A DNA stretch of 64,000 bases from Acinetobacter kyonggiensis (lineage in GTDB: Bacteria; Pseudomonadota; Gammaproteobacteria; Pseudomonadales; Moraxellaceae). Where the stretch lies: positions 124,001-188,000 of the forward strand of contig NZ_FNPK01000006.1 of NCBI RefSeq assembly GCF_900107285.1, read 5' to 3'. This document shows positions 27,594 to 36,894 of the stretch, piece by piece. How positions within the stretch are numbered: position 1 is the first letter of the stretch; each line of letters begins with the position of its first letter. Made by a program: the position numbers and the translations under genes. The notes under the pieces are model-generated. The model saw only the letters and a list, made by a program, of their open reading frames with translations. It was not told the DNA's origin and did not search any database.

Positions 27594-28799
27594 ATGAAAG
27601 TGCATGCTGTCTTAGCTATAAATTCTGGAATGAGTGAATTCAAAAAAGCTGGCTTTGCGCTTTTTTTATTGGGGTTTGCAAGTTTTTCTCTAATATATTG
27701 TGTACAGCCATTATTGCCAGAATTTACCTCGAGTTTTCATATTGCGCCAAGTGCCAGCGCGCTTGCTTTGTCAATGACAACGGGATTTTTGGCATTTTCG
27801 ATAATGCTATCCAGTGCATTTTCCCAAGTGTTGGGCAGAAGAGGGTTGATGTTCTGTTCAATGTTTTTAGCTGGGCTTTTAAATATTATCTGCGCAATTT
27901 CGCCTAACTGGCAGATGCTGATCTTTTCAAGAAGCATAGAAGGTTTTGTGTTGGGTGGTGTGCCAGCGGTGGCTATGGCATGGATTGCAGAAGAAATAAA
28001 TCCTAAGGACCTGAGTAGGACGATGGGATTGTATATTGCCGGCACAGCATTTGGCGGGATGATGGGGCGTGTAGGAATGGGATTACTTACAGAAATTTTT
28101 TCTTGGCGAGTTTCTATGGCGGTGCTCGGTTTGATATGTCTATTTTGCGCATTGGGTTTTATTAAACTACTGCCTGATTCAAAAAATTTTACGCAGCGCA
28201 AAGCCATGAGTTTATCTTTTCATTTAAATGCTTGGCTGGAACATCTAAAAAATATTCAATTGGTCCGGATTTACAGTATTGGCTTTTTGATGACAAGTGT
28301 GTTCGTGACATTATTTAATTATGTGACATTTCGCTTTTCATCAGCTCCATATCATTTAAGCCAAACTCAAATCAGTTTAATTTTTCTCTCTTACAGCTTT
28401 GGAATAGTTTCATCTTCAATTGCGGGAAACCTTGCTGACAGGATTGGTCGTAAGCCAATTTTGTATTTTGGCTTTATTTTAATGCTTGTCGGTGTTTGTT
28501 TTACCCTAAGTAAGTCACTATTTTATATTGTTTTAGGAATAGCAATTGTGACAACTGGTTTTTTTATTTCACACTCTATTGCCAGCAGCAATGTTGGAGA
28601 GTTGGCGCGTGAAAATAAAGGTCATGCTGCATCGCTGTATTTGCTTTTTTATTATTTAGGTTCAAGTATTGTTGGTTCAATGAGTGGGTTGATTTGGCAA
28701 AAACAAGGTTGGGATGGAATCGTGATTCTCAATGTCTGTTTAATTATTTTAGCGTTGATTGTTATTGCTTTTACCCAGCGGGAAAGAGTATTGGATTAG
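27594..28799 (+). CDS. YnfM-like MFS exporter
   Basis: An inner-membrane transporter of 12 predicted helices. LIYCVQPLLPEF, MGLYIAGTAFGGMMGR and SLYLLFYYLGSSIVGS resemble E. coli YnfM closely, and LADRIGRKP is the MFS loop motif. A longer frame opens at 27516, but it would overlap the divergent LysR gene region. ATG 27594 and ATG 27630 (MSEFKKAG) are both possible starts, and neither has a strong ribosome-binding site. Substrate unknown; YnfM relatives act as arabinose/drug-type efflux pumps. Confidence 0.85.
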   Translation: MKVHAVLAINSGMSEFKKAGFALFLLGFASFSLIYCVQPLLPEFTSSFHIAPSASALALSMTTGFLAFSIMLSSAFSQVLGRRGLMFCSMFLAGLLNIICAISPNWQMLIFSRSIEGFVLGGVPAVAMAWIAEEINPKDLSRTMGLYIAGTAFGGMMGRVGMGLLTEIFSWRVSMAVLGLICLFCALGFIKLLPDSKNFTQRKAMSLSFHLNAWLEHLKNIQLVRIYSIGFLMTSVFVTLFNYVTFRFSSAPYHLSQTQISLIFLSYSFGIVSSSIAGNLADRIGRKPILYFGFILMLVGVCFTLSKSLFYIVLGIAIVTTGFFISHSIASSNVGELARENKGHAASLYLLFYYLGSSIVGSMSGLIWQKQGWDGIVILNVCLIILALIVIAFTQRERVLD

Positions 28800-28823
28800 A
28801 TTTGGAATTTTTTAATCAAGCAG

Positions 28824-29094
28824 CATTTATTGGTTTACGATATTTCGGGTTCGAATAAGCCTGATGTTTGGATATTGGAAAATATTAGCGGAAAATAGTT
28901 TAAGGGGATCTGTAAATGGTCTTCTTGGGGCGATGCTAAATAAAAAAGAGTGATTTAGCTATAGGTTATATTTTAGCTCAGCAAATGTATCTAACTATTG
29001 GGTAGGTTTGAATGAGTTTAAAGGTGGGGCATATAAAAAAGTCAATGCAGAGGTCATCTAAGAAGATGGAAGCGTCAATTGGTTGAGTGATTGA
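28824..29094 (+). pseudogene. Decayed C-terminal half of an unknown gene
   Basis: Two adjacent frames give a protein-like sequence broken by stops. The first (from 28824) reads LLVYDISGSNKPDVWILE, then a stop, then KWSSWGDAK, then a stop. A frame shift leads to YRLYFSSANVSNYWVGLNEF (to about 29016), then another stop and EDGSVNWLSD, ending with TGA at 29092-29094. Aromatic and Gly-rich content suggests a once real secreted or lipoprotein gene. I do not recognise the family. A terminator follows at 29125. Confidence 0.55.
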
Positions 29095-29124
29095 TGTTGA
29101 TTGTAATATAAAACCCAGATGTGC

Positions 29125-29152
29125 AAAAACGAGAGCTAAGCTCTCGTTTTTT
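29125..29152 (-). terminator. Bidirectional terminator between the remnant and the cold-shock gene
   Basis: The stem ACGAGAGCTAAGCTCTCGT has A and T runs on both sides. It can stop the minus-strand csp transcript (stop codon at 29193) and anything reading through from the left. Confidence 0.8.
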
Positions 29153-29192
29153 AATCTTAAACTACCTTACTGATGTAAGAATAGCTTTAAAA

Positions 29193-29402
29193 TTATAGTG
29201 CTACGATGTTTACAGCATTCGGGCCTTTTTGACCTTGAGTGATGCTGAATTCAACTTGTTGACCTTCAGTCAAAGTTTTGAAGCCAGAGTTAGCGATTTC
29301 GCTGAAATGAGCAAAAACGTCAGGGCCGTTTTCTTGTTGAATAAAACCGAAACCTTTAGTTTCGTTGAACCACTTAACAGTACCTTTAACAGTATTAGAC
29401 AT
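29193..29402 (-). CDS. CspA-family cold-shock protein
   Basis: A 69-residue single cold-shock domain that binds single-stranded nucleic acid and acts as an RNA chaperone. RNP1 is KGFGFI (residues 16-21) and RNP2 is DVFAHF (28-33, usually VFVHF). The start [12 protein letters not shown] is standard, with AGGATT upstream. A leader of more than 100 bases without a gene lies upstream (29403-29600), as is usual for csp mRNAs, although no cold box can be proved here. Confidence 0.95.
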   Translation of the reverse strand: MSNTVKGTVKWFNETKGFGFIQQENGPDVFAHFSEIANSGFKTLTEGQQVEFSITQGQKGPNAVNIVAL

Positions 29403-29788
29403 AATACAATCCTATAAACTTTAATATTTTTTGGTTTACTAAAAAACCGATGTTAACTTGAAAATAAGAATGGAACTTTAAATCTGAAAAAAACGAAGGA
29501 TTATGACTAAAACTGCGAAATAAGAGAAGATTTACCAGAACAAACTTTTTTCTAGTTGACGAGCATAATATACCTATAAATAAGAATATGCAACTTAATT
29601 TATAACTTTTTTTGTTTTTTATGCTTAATATTTTAAATTTATTATTTAAATATTAAAAATCAATAATTTATTTTGGTGTTCTCATTGTCTTAACTGAAGT
29701 AGAAGGTCGGTGAGTTGAAGTCAACAGATTAAGAAATGGGTCGTGAGTTAGAAATACAGTTTAAATTTCAATTAAAGTTGAATAAAGT

Positions 29789-29817
29789 TTGCTTTGTTAA
29801 TGTTTAGGGCGTATAAA
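29789..29817 (+). promoter_or_regulatory. Sigma-70 promoter of the initiator tRNA
   Basis: TTGCTT (29789-29794), a 17-base spacer and TATAAA (29812-29817) stand 14 bases before the tRNA. The 29403-29788 stretch holds the csp leader and otherwise nothing I can support. Confidence 0.65.
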
Positions 29818-29830
29818 GGCACTTCGTTGA

Positions 29831-29907
<77 letters not shown>

Positions 29908-29928
29908 ACGAAAGAATATCAAGTTTAT

Positions 29929-29958
29929 AGCCTAATCTACACAGATTAGGCTTTTTTT
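29929..29958 (+). terminator. Terminator of the initiator tRNA
   Basis: AGCCTAATCT pairs with AGATTAGGCT across a short loop, and a run of T follows. Confidence 0.88.
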
Positions 29959-30063
29959 ATGCCTATATTTTAAGCTTAAACTGGCGTTTTTTCTTATATA
30001 AAGGCTGAGTGATTTCGTATTTTTATGAACTTTGATTATGATATGAAGAATAGGAGAATGTTC

Positions 30064-30423
30064 ATGAATAAATTATTCACTTTAATTGTATTGGTTGCTT
30101 TGGTTGGATGTGCTGAAAAAAAGCCATTAACACTTGAAGAGCAGTGGAAAGGGTATTGTACGAGTGTTGGTAATGCTGCAAATACAATTATGTTTGACCG
30201 TCAAAATGCAATTGAAAAGAAAGCTGCATTAGAACATGCGGATAAAATTGAAGATGCAACTACAAAAACATTTATCTTAGATATTATTGAACAAGTTTAT
30301 GCATTTCCACTTGCTGAAATTGATAAGAATCCAGAAGAAAGCCGCAATCAATTTAAGCAAAAAATTACAGAAAAATGTATTGCGACACCGCATGACAAAC
30401 TACCTAATTACAAGCCGTTCTAA
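30064..30423 (+). CDS. Small lipoprotein, unknown function
   Basis: I do not recognise this protein beyond its export signal. The ATG at 30064 is chosen, because AGGAG lies 8 bases upstream and the signal MNKLFTLIVLVALVGC follows at once, ending in the lipobox LVGC. An in-frame ATG at 30025 would bury the signal. The mature part of about 105 residues is polar and helical, with two Cys (GYCTS and EKCIA) that could form a disulfide. The terminator at 30414 overlaps its last codons, so it is a single-gene unit. Confidence 0.82.
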   Translation: MNKLFTLIVLVALVGCAEKKPLTLEEQWKGYCTSVGNAANTIMFDRQNAIEKKAALEHADKIEDATTKTFILDIIEQVYAFPLAEIDKNPEESRNQFKQKITEKCIATPHDKLPNYKPF

Positions 30424-30438
30424 AGAACGGTTTTTTTT
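30414..30438 (+). terminator. Terminator overlapping the lipoprotein stop codon
   Basis: CCGTTCTAAAGAACGG, in which the TAA stop sits in the hairpin loop, is followed by eight T. Confidence 0.88.
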
Positions 30439-30576
30439 ATCTGATTAGCATTGAGTGGCTTAAAATAGCCTAAGTAAATTAAGAATAAATTGTCACATTT
30501 CAATTAATCATAAATATAGAAAAGCATATCTGAATAGTGAATAATAAAATAAATAACGAAAAATAAGGAGTAATCA

Positions 30577-30846
30577 ATGGACGTTGTGGGGTATCTACAT
30601 CATGCAGACTTGCTCTTAGAAGATGAACAAGGCGTTGCCATTATTAGCGGAAATCACTATGTGCTTAGTTTAGGCGATAAAGTTTATATTCAACATATAA
30701 TTGATCAAGAAACGAAGCTTTATCAAGTTCATATTTCATTTGCCAGTACAGAGCATGCTATGCTGCATGAAGATGAAATTCAGATTAAATTTGAAGGTTG
30801 TCGTGAGAGTTTGCGTGAATATATTCACGCAACGACAGTACACTAA
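30577..30846 (+). CDS. Hypothetical protein, 89 aa
   Basis: I do not recognise this protein. AAGGAG lies 7 bases before the ATG, so translation is well supported. The chain is acidic, without signal or membrane segment, and has a beta-rich look (GVAIISGNHYVLSLGDKVYI, then a Tyr/His-rich part). It has an upstream gap of 150 bases and its own terminator at 30870. Probably a genuine small cytoplasmic protein restricted to this genus. Confidence 0.75.
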   Translation: MDVVGYLHHADLLLEDEQGVAIISGNHYVLSLGDKVYIQHIIDQETKLYQVHISFASTEHAMLHEDEIQIKFEGCRESLREYIHATTVH

Positions 30847-30869
30847 GGTTGAATGTTTTTCTTTTTAGA

Positions 30870-30897
30870 AAAAGGGCAACATTAGGTTGCCTTTTTT
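30870..30897 (+). terminator. Terminator after the 89-aa gene
   Basis: GGCAAC-ATTAG-GTTGCC is followed by six T. The stretch from here to acnB (30898-31141) is A+T-rich leader DNA with no gene. Confidence 0.85.
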
Positions 30898-31141
30898 CTG
30901 TATAAATTCTAGTCAAAAGTTAATTGCTGCCCTATTAAAGGTGTAAATTAGAGTTAAATCGGTCGTGAATTAATCAAAAAAGGCATCATTTAGCTACAAA
31001 ATAATGAGCATCACGAAGAAACACCGCTACTGCATTAACTTTTAACTAGATTTTTAGTAAAATTTAGTTGTCCATATTACTTGTGACGCTCGAAAGAAGC
31101 TGGAATTCATAAGTAATTTTTTAAAAAAGAGGAATAACACC

Positions 31142-33781
31142 GTGCTAGAAGCTTACCGCCAACACGTTGAAGAACGTGCCGCACTCGGAGTCCCACCGAA
31201 GCCACTTGATGATGCTCAAACAGCTGACTTGGTTGAACTATTAAAAAATCCACCAGCTGGTGAAGAGGCGTTTTTAGTTGATTTGCTAGAAAATCGTGTT
31301 CCTGCAGGTGTTGACCAAGCTGCTTATGTTAAAGCTGCTTTCTTGGCTGCTTTGGCAAAAGGTGACGCAACTTCTCCTTTAATTTCTAAAGAACGTGCGG
31401 TTTACTTACTAGGTACTATGCTTGGTGGTTATAACGTAGCACCTTTAGTTACATTACTTGATGATGCTGAACTTTCTGAATTAGCTGCTGAAGCGTTGAA
31501 AAAAACACTTTTAGTATTTGATGCGTTCCATGACGTAGCAGATAAAGCTAAAGCGGGCAATGTAAATGCTCAGGCAGTTATGCAATCTTGGGCTGATGCT
31601 GAATGGTTCACAAACCGCGCAGACGTTCCAGAAGAAATTAAACTGACTGTATTCAAAGTTACTGGCGAAACGAATACGGATGATTTGTCTCCTGCTCAAG
31701 ACGCTTGGAGCCGTCCAGACATCCCGTTGCATGCAAATGCAATGTTGAAAAACGTACGTGATGGGATTAACCCAGAAGTTCCTGGTGAAGTTGGTCCACT
31801 CAACCAAATTAAAGAACTTATCGCGAAAGGCAACCAAGTTGCTTACGTAGGTGATGTTGTTGGTACGGGTTCAAGCCGTAAATCTGCAACAAACTCTGTA
31901 CTTTGGTTCTTTGGTGATGACATTGCTCACATCCCGAACAAAAAAGACGGTGGTTACTGCTTAGGTTCTAAAATCGCTCCAATTTTCTTCAACACTATGG
32001 AAGATGCTGGTGCGTTACCGATTGAGATTGATGTTGCTAACATGAACATGGGCGATGAAATCGTTCTTAAGATTGATCATGCTGCTGCAAAAGTAACTGC
32101 ATTCAAAGCTGGCGAACAAATCGCTGAATCTGAATTGAAAACGCCTGTTCTTCTTGACGAAGTTCGTGCGGGTGGTCGTATCAACTTAATCGTTGGTCGT
32201 GGCTTAACCACTAAAGCACGTGAAGCTTTAGGTCTTCCAGTGTCTACATTGTTCCGTGTTCCTGTACAACCTGCTGCTACTGGCAAAGGCTTTACTCAAG
32301 CACAGAAAATGGTTGGTCGCGCTTGTGGTCTTCCTGAGGGGCAAGGCGTACTTCCAGGTACTTACTGTGAACCTAAGATGACCACTGTTGGTTCGCAAGA
32401 TACAACAGGTCCTATGACTCGTGACGAATTGAAAGACTTGGCTTGCCTAGGTTTCTCTGCTGACCTCGTTATGCAATCTTTCTGTCATACAGCTGCTTAT
32501 CCAAAACCAATTGACGTTCAAATGCAACACACGCTTCCTGATTTCATCATGAACCGTGGTGGTGTATCTTTACGTCCAGGTGATGGTATTATTCACTCTT
32601 GGTTAAACCGTATGTTAATGCCTGATACCGTTGGTACTGGCGGTGACTCACATACACGTTTCCCAATTGGTATTTCTTTCCCAGCGGGTTCTGGTCTTGT
32701 AGCATTCGCTGCAGCTACTGGTGTTATGCCATTAGATATGCCTGAATCTGTACTTGTTAAGTTCAAAGGTAAAATGCAGCCTGGTATCACTCTACGTGAC
32801 CTTGTACATGCAATTCCTTACTACGCGATTCAAGCGGGTGACTTAACTGTAGAGAAGAAAGGTAAGAAAAACATCTTCTCTGGTCGTATCCTTGAGATCG
32901 ACTTAACAGAAATGGAAACTGACTTAACTGTTGAGCAAGCATTCGAACTTTCTGATGCTTCTGCTGAGCGTTCTGCTGCGGGTTGTTCTATCACACTTTC
33001 TGAAGAGAAAGTTGCTGAATACCTTCGTTCGAACATCACGATGCTTAAGTGGATGATCTCTGAAGGTTATGGCGATGCGCGTACTATGGCACGTCGTGTA
33101 GAGAACATGGAAAAATGGTTAGCAAATCCATCACTTCTTAAAGCTGATGCTGATGCTGAATACACTAAAGTGTATGAAATTGATCTTGCTGACATTAAAG
33201 AACCAGTTCTTTGCTGCCCGAACGATCCAGATGACGCTAAACTTCTTTCTGACGTTCAAGGCGTTAAAATTGACGAAGTATTCGTTGGTTCTTGTATGAC
33301 AAATATCGGTCACTTCCGTGCGACTGGTAAATTGTTAGAAAAAGTTCCAGGCGGTGTATTGTCAACTCGTTTGTGGATTGCTCCACCGACGCGTATGGAC
33401 GAACGTCAATTAATGGAAGAAGGTTTCTATAACATTTATGGTAAAGCTGGCGCGCGTACTGAAATGCCAGGTTGTTCATTATGTATGGGTAACCAAGCAC
33501 GTGTAGCTCCGAACACAACTTGTGTTTCGACTTCTACGCGTAACTTCCCGAACCGTCTAGGTCAAGGTGCTAACGTTTACTTAGCTTCTGCTGAACTTGC
33601 ATCTGTTGCTGCTGTACTTGGTAAACTACCAACGCCAGAAGAATACCAACAATATGCAGCTCAAATTGACAGCATGTCTTCTGACATCTATCAATACTTA
33701 AGCTTCGACAAAATGGGCGACTATACTGACGCTGCTAAAGATGTTGATACGAAGAAAATTGCTGCTGCTCAGTTAACTTAA
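31142..33781 (+). CDS. acnB: Aconitate hydratase B
   Basis: A citric-acid-cycle enzyme interconverting citrate and isocitrate with a [4Fe-4S] cluster. The 879 residues match AcnB in domain order: a HEAT-like N-terminal domain, the swivel domain, then the catalytic core. Cluster cysteines are Cys718 (GSCMTNIGH), Cys778 and Cys781 (PGCSLCMG). The start is GTG at 31142, with AGAGGA upstream. Codon use is strongly biased toward favoured codons, as expected for an abundant enzyme. AcnB loses its cluster when iron is short and then can bind mRNA in other bacteria. Confidence 0.98.
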   Translation: MLEAYRQHVEERAALGVPPKPLDDAQTADLVELLKNPPAGEEAFLVDLLENRVPAGVDQAAYVKAAFLAALAKGDATSPLISKERAVYLLGTMLGGYNVAPLVTLLDDAELSELAAEALKKTLLVFDAFHDVADKAKAGNVNAQAVMQSWADAEWFTNRADVPEEIKLTVFKVTGETNTDDLSPAQDAWSRPDIPLHANAMLKNVRDGINPEVPGEVGPLNQIKELIAKGNQVAYVGDVVGTGSSRKSATNSVLWFFGDDIAHIPNKKDGGYCLGSKIAPIFFNTMEDAGALPIEIDVANMNMGDEIVLKIDHAAAKVTAFKAGEQIAESELKTPVLLDEVRAGGRINLIVGRGLTTKAREALGLPVSTLFRVPVQPAATGKGFTQAQKMVGRACGLPEGQGVLPGTYCEPKMTTVGSQDTTGPMTRDELKDLACLGFSADLVMQSFCHTAAYPKPIDVQMQHTLPDFIMNRGGVSLRPGDGIIHSWLNRMLMPDTVGTGGDSHTRFPIGISFPAGSGLVAFAAATGVMPLDMPESVLVKFKGKMQPGITLRDLVHAIPYYAIQAGDLTVEKKGKKNIFSGRILEIDLTEMETDLTVEQAFELSDASAERSAAGCSITLSEEKVAEYLRSNITMLKWMISEGYGDARTMARRVENMEKWLANPSLLKADADAEYTKVYEIDLADIKEPVLCCPNDPDDAKLLSDVQGVKIDEVFVGSCMTNIGHFRATGKLLEKVPGGVLSTRLWIAPPTRMDERQLMEEGFYNIYGKAGARTEMPGCSLCMGNQARVAPNTTCVSTSTRNFPNRLGQGANVYLASAELASVAAVLGKLPTPEEYQQYAAQIDSMSSDIYQYLSFDKMGDYTDAAKDVDTKKIAAAQLT

Positions 33782-33815
33782 TTGATTGAAAATTAAGTAA
33801 TAAGCGGTATAAGAT

Positions 33816-33844
33816 GAGGGCTGATTAATCAGCCCTTATTTTTT
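33816..33844 (+). terminator. Terminator after acnB
   Basis: The perfect palindrome GGGCTGATTAATCAGCCC is followed by a T-rich run. Confidence 0.88.
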
Positions 33845-33851
33845 ATCTAAA

Positions 33852-34547
33852 ATGCAGAAATTAATTACAGTTTTAAAAAAATTATCAGAAGAATTCAGTC
33901 TCGAAAGTTATGAATGGGGAGTTCCTAGCAATTGTCCAATAGAAATTCCAACTTTGGATGATTCTAATTTTGAACAAAATATCTATTTAAAAGAAAATTT
34001 GAAAAATGTTTTAATGCTAACGGACACTCTTGATCATTTTTATTGGATTATTCAGCAGTGGGGAGGTATCGGGTCATTTAAAAAAAACGATGTGAATGAT
34101 GCCAAAATTATAAAATTTTTGACGGAACTTGAAAAAAAGACCCTAACTAAAGTTTCTTTTGAGCGTATTTCGTCATTTTCTAAAGTTGCTTCTTTTTTGA
34201 ATCCAAATGATTACGTTATTTATGATTCAAGAGTTATTTACGCGTTGAACTGGCTTCTGTTTAATTATGCGCCTCAGGTAGATTTATTTGTGCAGCCACA
34301 AGGTCGTAATAGTGAGTTAGTTAAATATGACATGCAGACTATTTTTAGGCTAAGTGGTAAGAAACATATTTTTCGCAGTCACAAAAATGCATATCATGAA
34401 TATTGTGATTTGATGAAGATGCTTTCAATTGAGGTATATGGAGTAGGAAGTCAGCCATATTTGTTGGAAATGTTATTATTTGATATTGCGCCTAATGCCA
34501 TTTTGAAAGATATAGAAAAGAGAGTTTCAGTAAAAATTAATTTATAA
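33852..34547 (+). CDS. Unrecognised 231-aa protein, possibly helix-hairpin-helix glycosylase-like
   Basis: I cannot assign a family with confidence. The protein is soluble with mixed helices. The segment KVASFLNPNDYVIYDSRV in the middle resembles the part of OGG/HhH-like proteins in which a conserved Asp follows a helix, but this is only an impression. It is markedly richer in A+T and in AAA/TTT codons than acnB next door, which suggests recent arrival. It begins 7 bases after the acnB terminator with no clear ribosome-binding site. Its isolated position fits an accessory or defence-type gene. Confidence 0.65.
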   Translation: MQKLITVLKKLSEEFSLESYEWGVPSNCPIEIPTLDDSNFEQNIYLKENLKNVLMLTDTLDHFYWIIQQWGGIGSFKKNDVNDAKIIKFLTELEKKTLTKVSFERISSFSKVASFLNPNDYVIYDSRVIYALNWLLFNYAPQVDLFVQPQGRNSELVKYDMQTIFRLSGKKHIFRSHKNAYHEYCDLMKMLSIEVYGVGSQPYLLEMLLFDIAPNAILKDIEKRVSVKINL

Positions 34548-34717
34548 TCAATTGGTTGATTATTTTTTAGTTGATGTTGGTTTTGTTGCATAAATATTCT
34601 GTAAGTTGCTAGTTTTATAGATATGAATAGTTTTATCTTGAAAATTAACCTAATAAATCAATTTTTTATAAGGTAAAGGCCTTTATATAGTGTAATCAAT
34701 GCTATTAAGTTTTTAGT

Positions 34718-34753
34718 ATAAGTGTAAAGTAAATAGCTTTACTTTACACTTAT
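34718..34753. repeat. Perfect 16-bp inverted repeat with 4-base loop
   Basis: ATAAGTGTAAAGTAAA, then the loop TAGC, then its exact reverse complement. There is no T-run at its end, so it is not a standard terminator. It lies between two orphan genes. Confidence 0.8.
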
Positions 34754-34810
34754 CTAAATTAATCGTTTAATCCACACATTAAAAAATGATTTAAAAGTTG
34801 ACGTAACGAA

Positions 34811-35026
34811 ATGGCAAAGCAAAGACGATTTTTATGTATCGGTGGATTTCTAAACGGTACAGCTATTAAAGACCAAGGTGATAGTTTTGAGTGTGTTGAG
34901 AAGTCTAAAACAGTGACTTATCGAAAACTTGAAATTTTTCATCCAGATTTGTGGGATGATTATTACTATGTTTGTGAAACAACGACAGACAAACAAGCTA
35001 AAAATTGGGTCTATGATATCGAATAG
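34811..35026 (+). CDS. Small hypothetical protein, phage-like in appearance
   Basis: A 71-residue protein with no clear family. Its pattern (FLCIGGFLNGTAIKDQGDSF, then a Tyr-rich part with HPDLWDDYYYVCE) resembles the small proteins of unknown role common in Acinetobacter prophages. No other phage gene is nearby, so it may be a stray. The ATG lacks a strong ribosome-binding site. Beyond it, 35027-35351 contains only hairpins, one being the terminator at 35199. Confidence 0.65.
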   Translation: MAKQRRFLCIGGFLNGTAIKDQGDSFECVEKSKTVTYRKLEIFHPDLWDDYYYVCETTTDKQAKNWVYDIE

Positions 35027-35198
35027 ATGCAGTTTTTTATTGAGTAAATATATTTTTAAAAACTATTATTAATGCGATTGGAATTCAAATGACCATCGCA
35101 TTTTTGAGTTAATTATTCATTTAAGATCATTGCATCTAGAAAAGGGTTGGCGTTGTCGTGAACCTATTTTTTTCATGTCTGTTGTAAAAAAGCAGACA

Positions 35199-35223
35199 AT
35201 AAAAAACCCCATGGTTAGGGGTT
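35199..35223 (-). terminator. Terminator for the amino acid permease (minus strand)
   Basis: AACCCC and GGGGTT enclose a 7-base loop; on the minus strand the stem is followed by TTTT. It lies 129 bases past the permease stop. Two further hairpins nearby (GTCTG...CAGAC and GTATATAAG...CTTATATAC at 35228-35250) have no obvious role. Confidence 0.6.
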
Positions 35224-35351
35224 AGTCGTATATAAGTCAAGCTTATATACTGTAAGAGGCTCATCTCAAACTGAGTGTATTAAAACACAAATTCAGATTT
35301 TTTTCAGCAAACAATTCTAAACATCTTCAATTAATATCAAATCCGCAGCAT

Positions 35352-36701
35352 TTACTTTTTCTTTATTTTCAACCAATACGCCAGACTTAAACATGTAATC
35401 CAAACAGGAATTAGCATTACTGCAATACGCATATCTGGTGTCATCCACATAATCACTAAAATACATAGCATGAAAATCACACAAATATAATTAGTCAGCG
35501 GGTAAGCAATACTGGGAAATATACTCACTTTTTTAAGCTGAAGCATACGCTGCTTAAATTTAAGATGCGTTAGTGAGAGTACCATCCAATTAATCACAAT
35601 AGCTGAAACAACTAGGCTCATGAGTAACTTAAAGGCTTTTTCAGGGAACATGTAGTTTAAAATGACACAAATTAAAGTGACCAAAGCAGAGGTTAAAATA
35701 GCAGTGTAGGGAATACCACGTTGATTAATTTTGCTTAAAAATTTCGGTGCATTGCCTTGTTCAGATAAACCCAACAACATACGGCTCGTACCATAACTGG
35801 TGCCGTTATAAACTGAAATTGCTGCGGTTAAAACCACAAAATTAAGAATAGTTGCGACAGATTGGCTGCCTAAAGAATCGAAAATTAAAACAAAAGGACT
35901 ACCACCTTCTGCAATTTGGTTCCAAGGATATAAAGACAATAAAATAAAAATGGTACAGATATAAAATAATAAAACCCGATATACGATTTGGTTGACTGCT
36001 TTAGGGATTGTTTTGGTTGGATATTTGGCTTCAGCTGCGGTAATGCCGACCAATTCAATGCCACCAAAGGAAAACATAATAATTGCCATGGCCATGACTA
36101 AACCAGAAATTCCATGCGGGAAAAAGCCACCGAGTGCCCAAAGATTAGATACAGATGCGGTTTCACCTGCATGACCACTTGCCAATAAGTATGCACCAAA
36201 GCCAATCATGCCAATAATGGCTAAAATTTTAATCATGGAAAATAGAAATTCCATTTCACCAAAAACTTTGACATGCATTAAATTAATCATATTAATTAAA
36301 ATAAAAAAGCCCAGTGCAGAGACCCAAGTCGGAATTTCAGGCCACCAATATTGCACGTACAAGCCAATAGCACTCAGTTCAGCCATACAAACTAAAACAT
36401 TGAGTACCCAATAATTCCAGCCCGACATAAAGCCTGCAAATGGATTCCAGTATTTATAAGCAAAAAAACTGAATGATCCACTGACAGGTTCCTCTACCAC
36501 CATTTCACCGAGTTGGCGCATCATAAAAAATGCGATTAAACCTGCAATAGCATAACCAAGAATGACTGCTGGACCTGCAAGTTGAATGGTTTGGGAAATT
36601 CCGAGGAAAAGACCGGTTCCAATTGAACCGCCAAGAGCAATCAATTGAATGTGACGATTACTTAAACCATGCTTGAGTTGGCTTTGTTTGTGCGAAGACA
36701 T
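35352..36701 (-). CDS. Amino acid permease of the APC family (AroP/PheP-like)
   Basis: A proton-coupled inner-membrane importer with 12 predicted helices in 449 residues. The N-terminus (LKHGLSNRHIQLIALGGSIG followed by TGLFLG) and EEPVSGSF are the signatures of the amino acid transporter group that includes AroP, PheP, ProY and GabP. KAVNQIVYRVLLFY and SEQGNAPKFL are also conserved. Aromatic amino acids are the likeliest substrate, but related members differ. It stands alone. Confidence 0.88.
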   Translation of the reverse strand: MSSHKQSQLKHGLSNRHIQLIALGGSIGTGLFLGISQTIQLAGPAVILGYAIAGLIAFFMMRQLGEMVVEEPVSGSFSFFAYKYWNPFAGFMSGWNYWVLNVLVCMAELSAIGLYVQYWWPEIPTWVSALGFFILINMINLMHVKVFGEMEFLFSMIKILAIIGMIGFGAYLLASGHAGETASVSNLWALGGFFPHGISGLVMAMAIIMFSFGGIELVGITAAEAKYPTKTIPKAVNQIVYRVLLFYICTIFILLSLYPWNQIAEGGSPFVLIFDSLGSQSVATILNFVVLTAAISVYNGTSYGTSRMLLGLSEQGNAPKFLSKINQRGIPYTAILTSALVTLICVILNYMFPEKAFKLLMSLVVSAIVINWMVLSLTHLKFKQRMLQLKKVSIFPSIAYPLTNYICVIFMLCILVIMWMTPDMRIAVMLIPVWITCLSLAYWLKIKKK

Positions 36702-36845
36702 AAATGATCCATTTATGTGGTATAGGGGAGTGAAAAAACAGCGGGGCTGAAAATAGTTGACTAATATAATAAATATTTATCAATTAACAAAATTAAATTT
36801 ATGAATTGGGGCTTTTATGCTGAAAAAAATGCGGATAGTTGTAAT

Positions 36846-36877
36846 AAAAAAGCCATCTTCCAAAGAAAGGTGGCTTT
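36846..36877 (-). terminator. Bidirectional terminator after the hydrolase gene
   Basis: AAAAGCCA and TGGCTTTT with an inner CTT/AAG pair form the stem. The hydrolase stop at 36895 is 17 bases away. Confidence 0.75.
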
Positions 36878-36894
36878 TGTTGGAGCTGTTTAGA

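Noticed and set aside
34811..35026. A prophage at 33.8-35 kb
   Set aside because: Only one small phage-like gene is seen; no integrase, terminase or structural gene is present.
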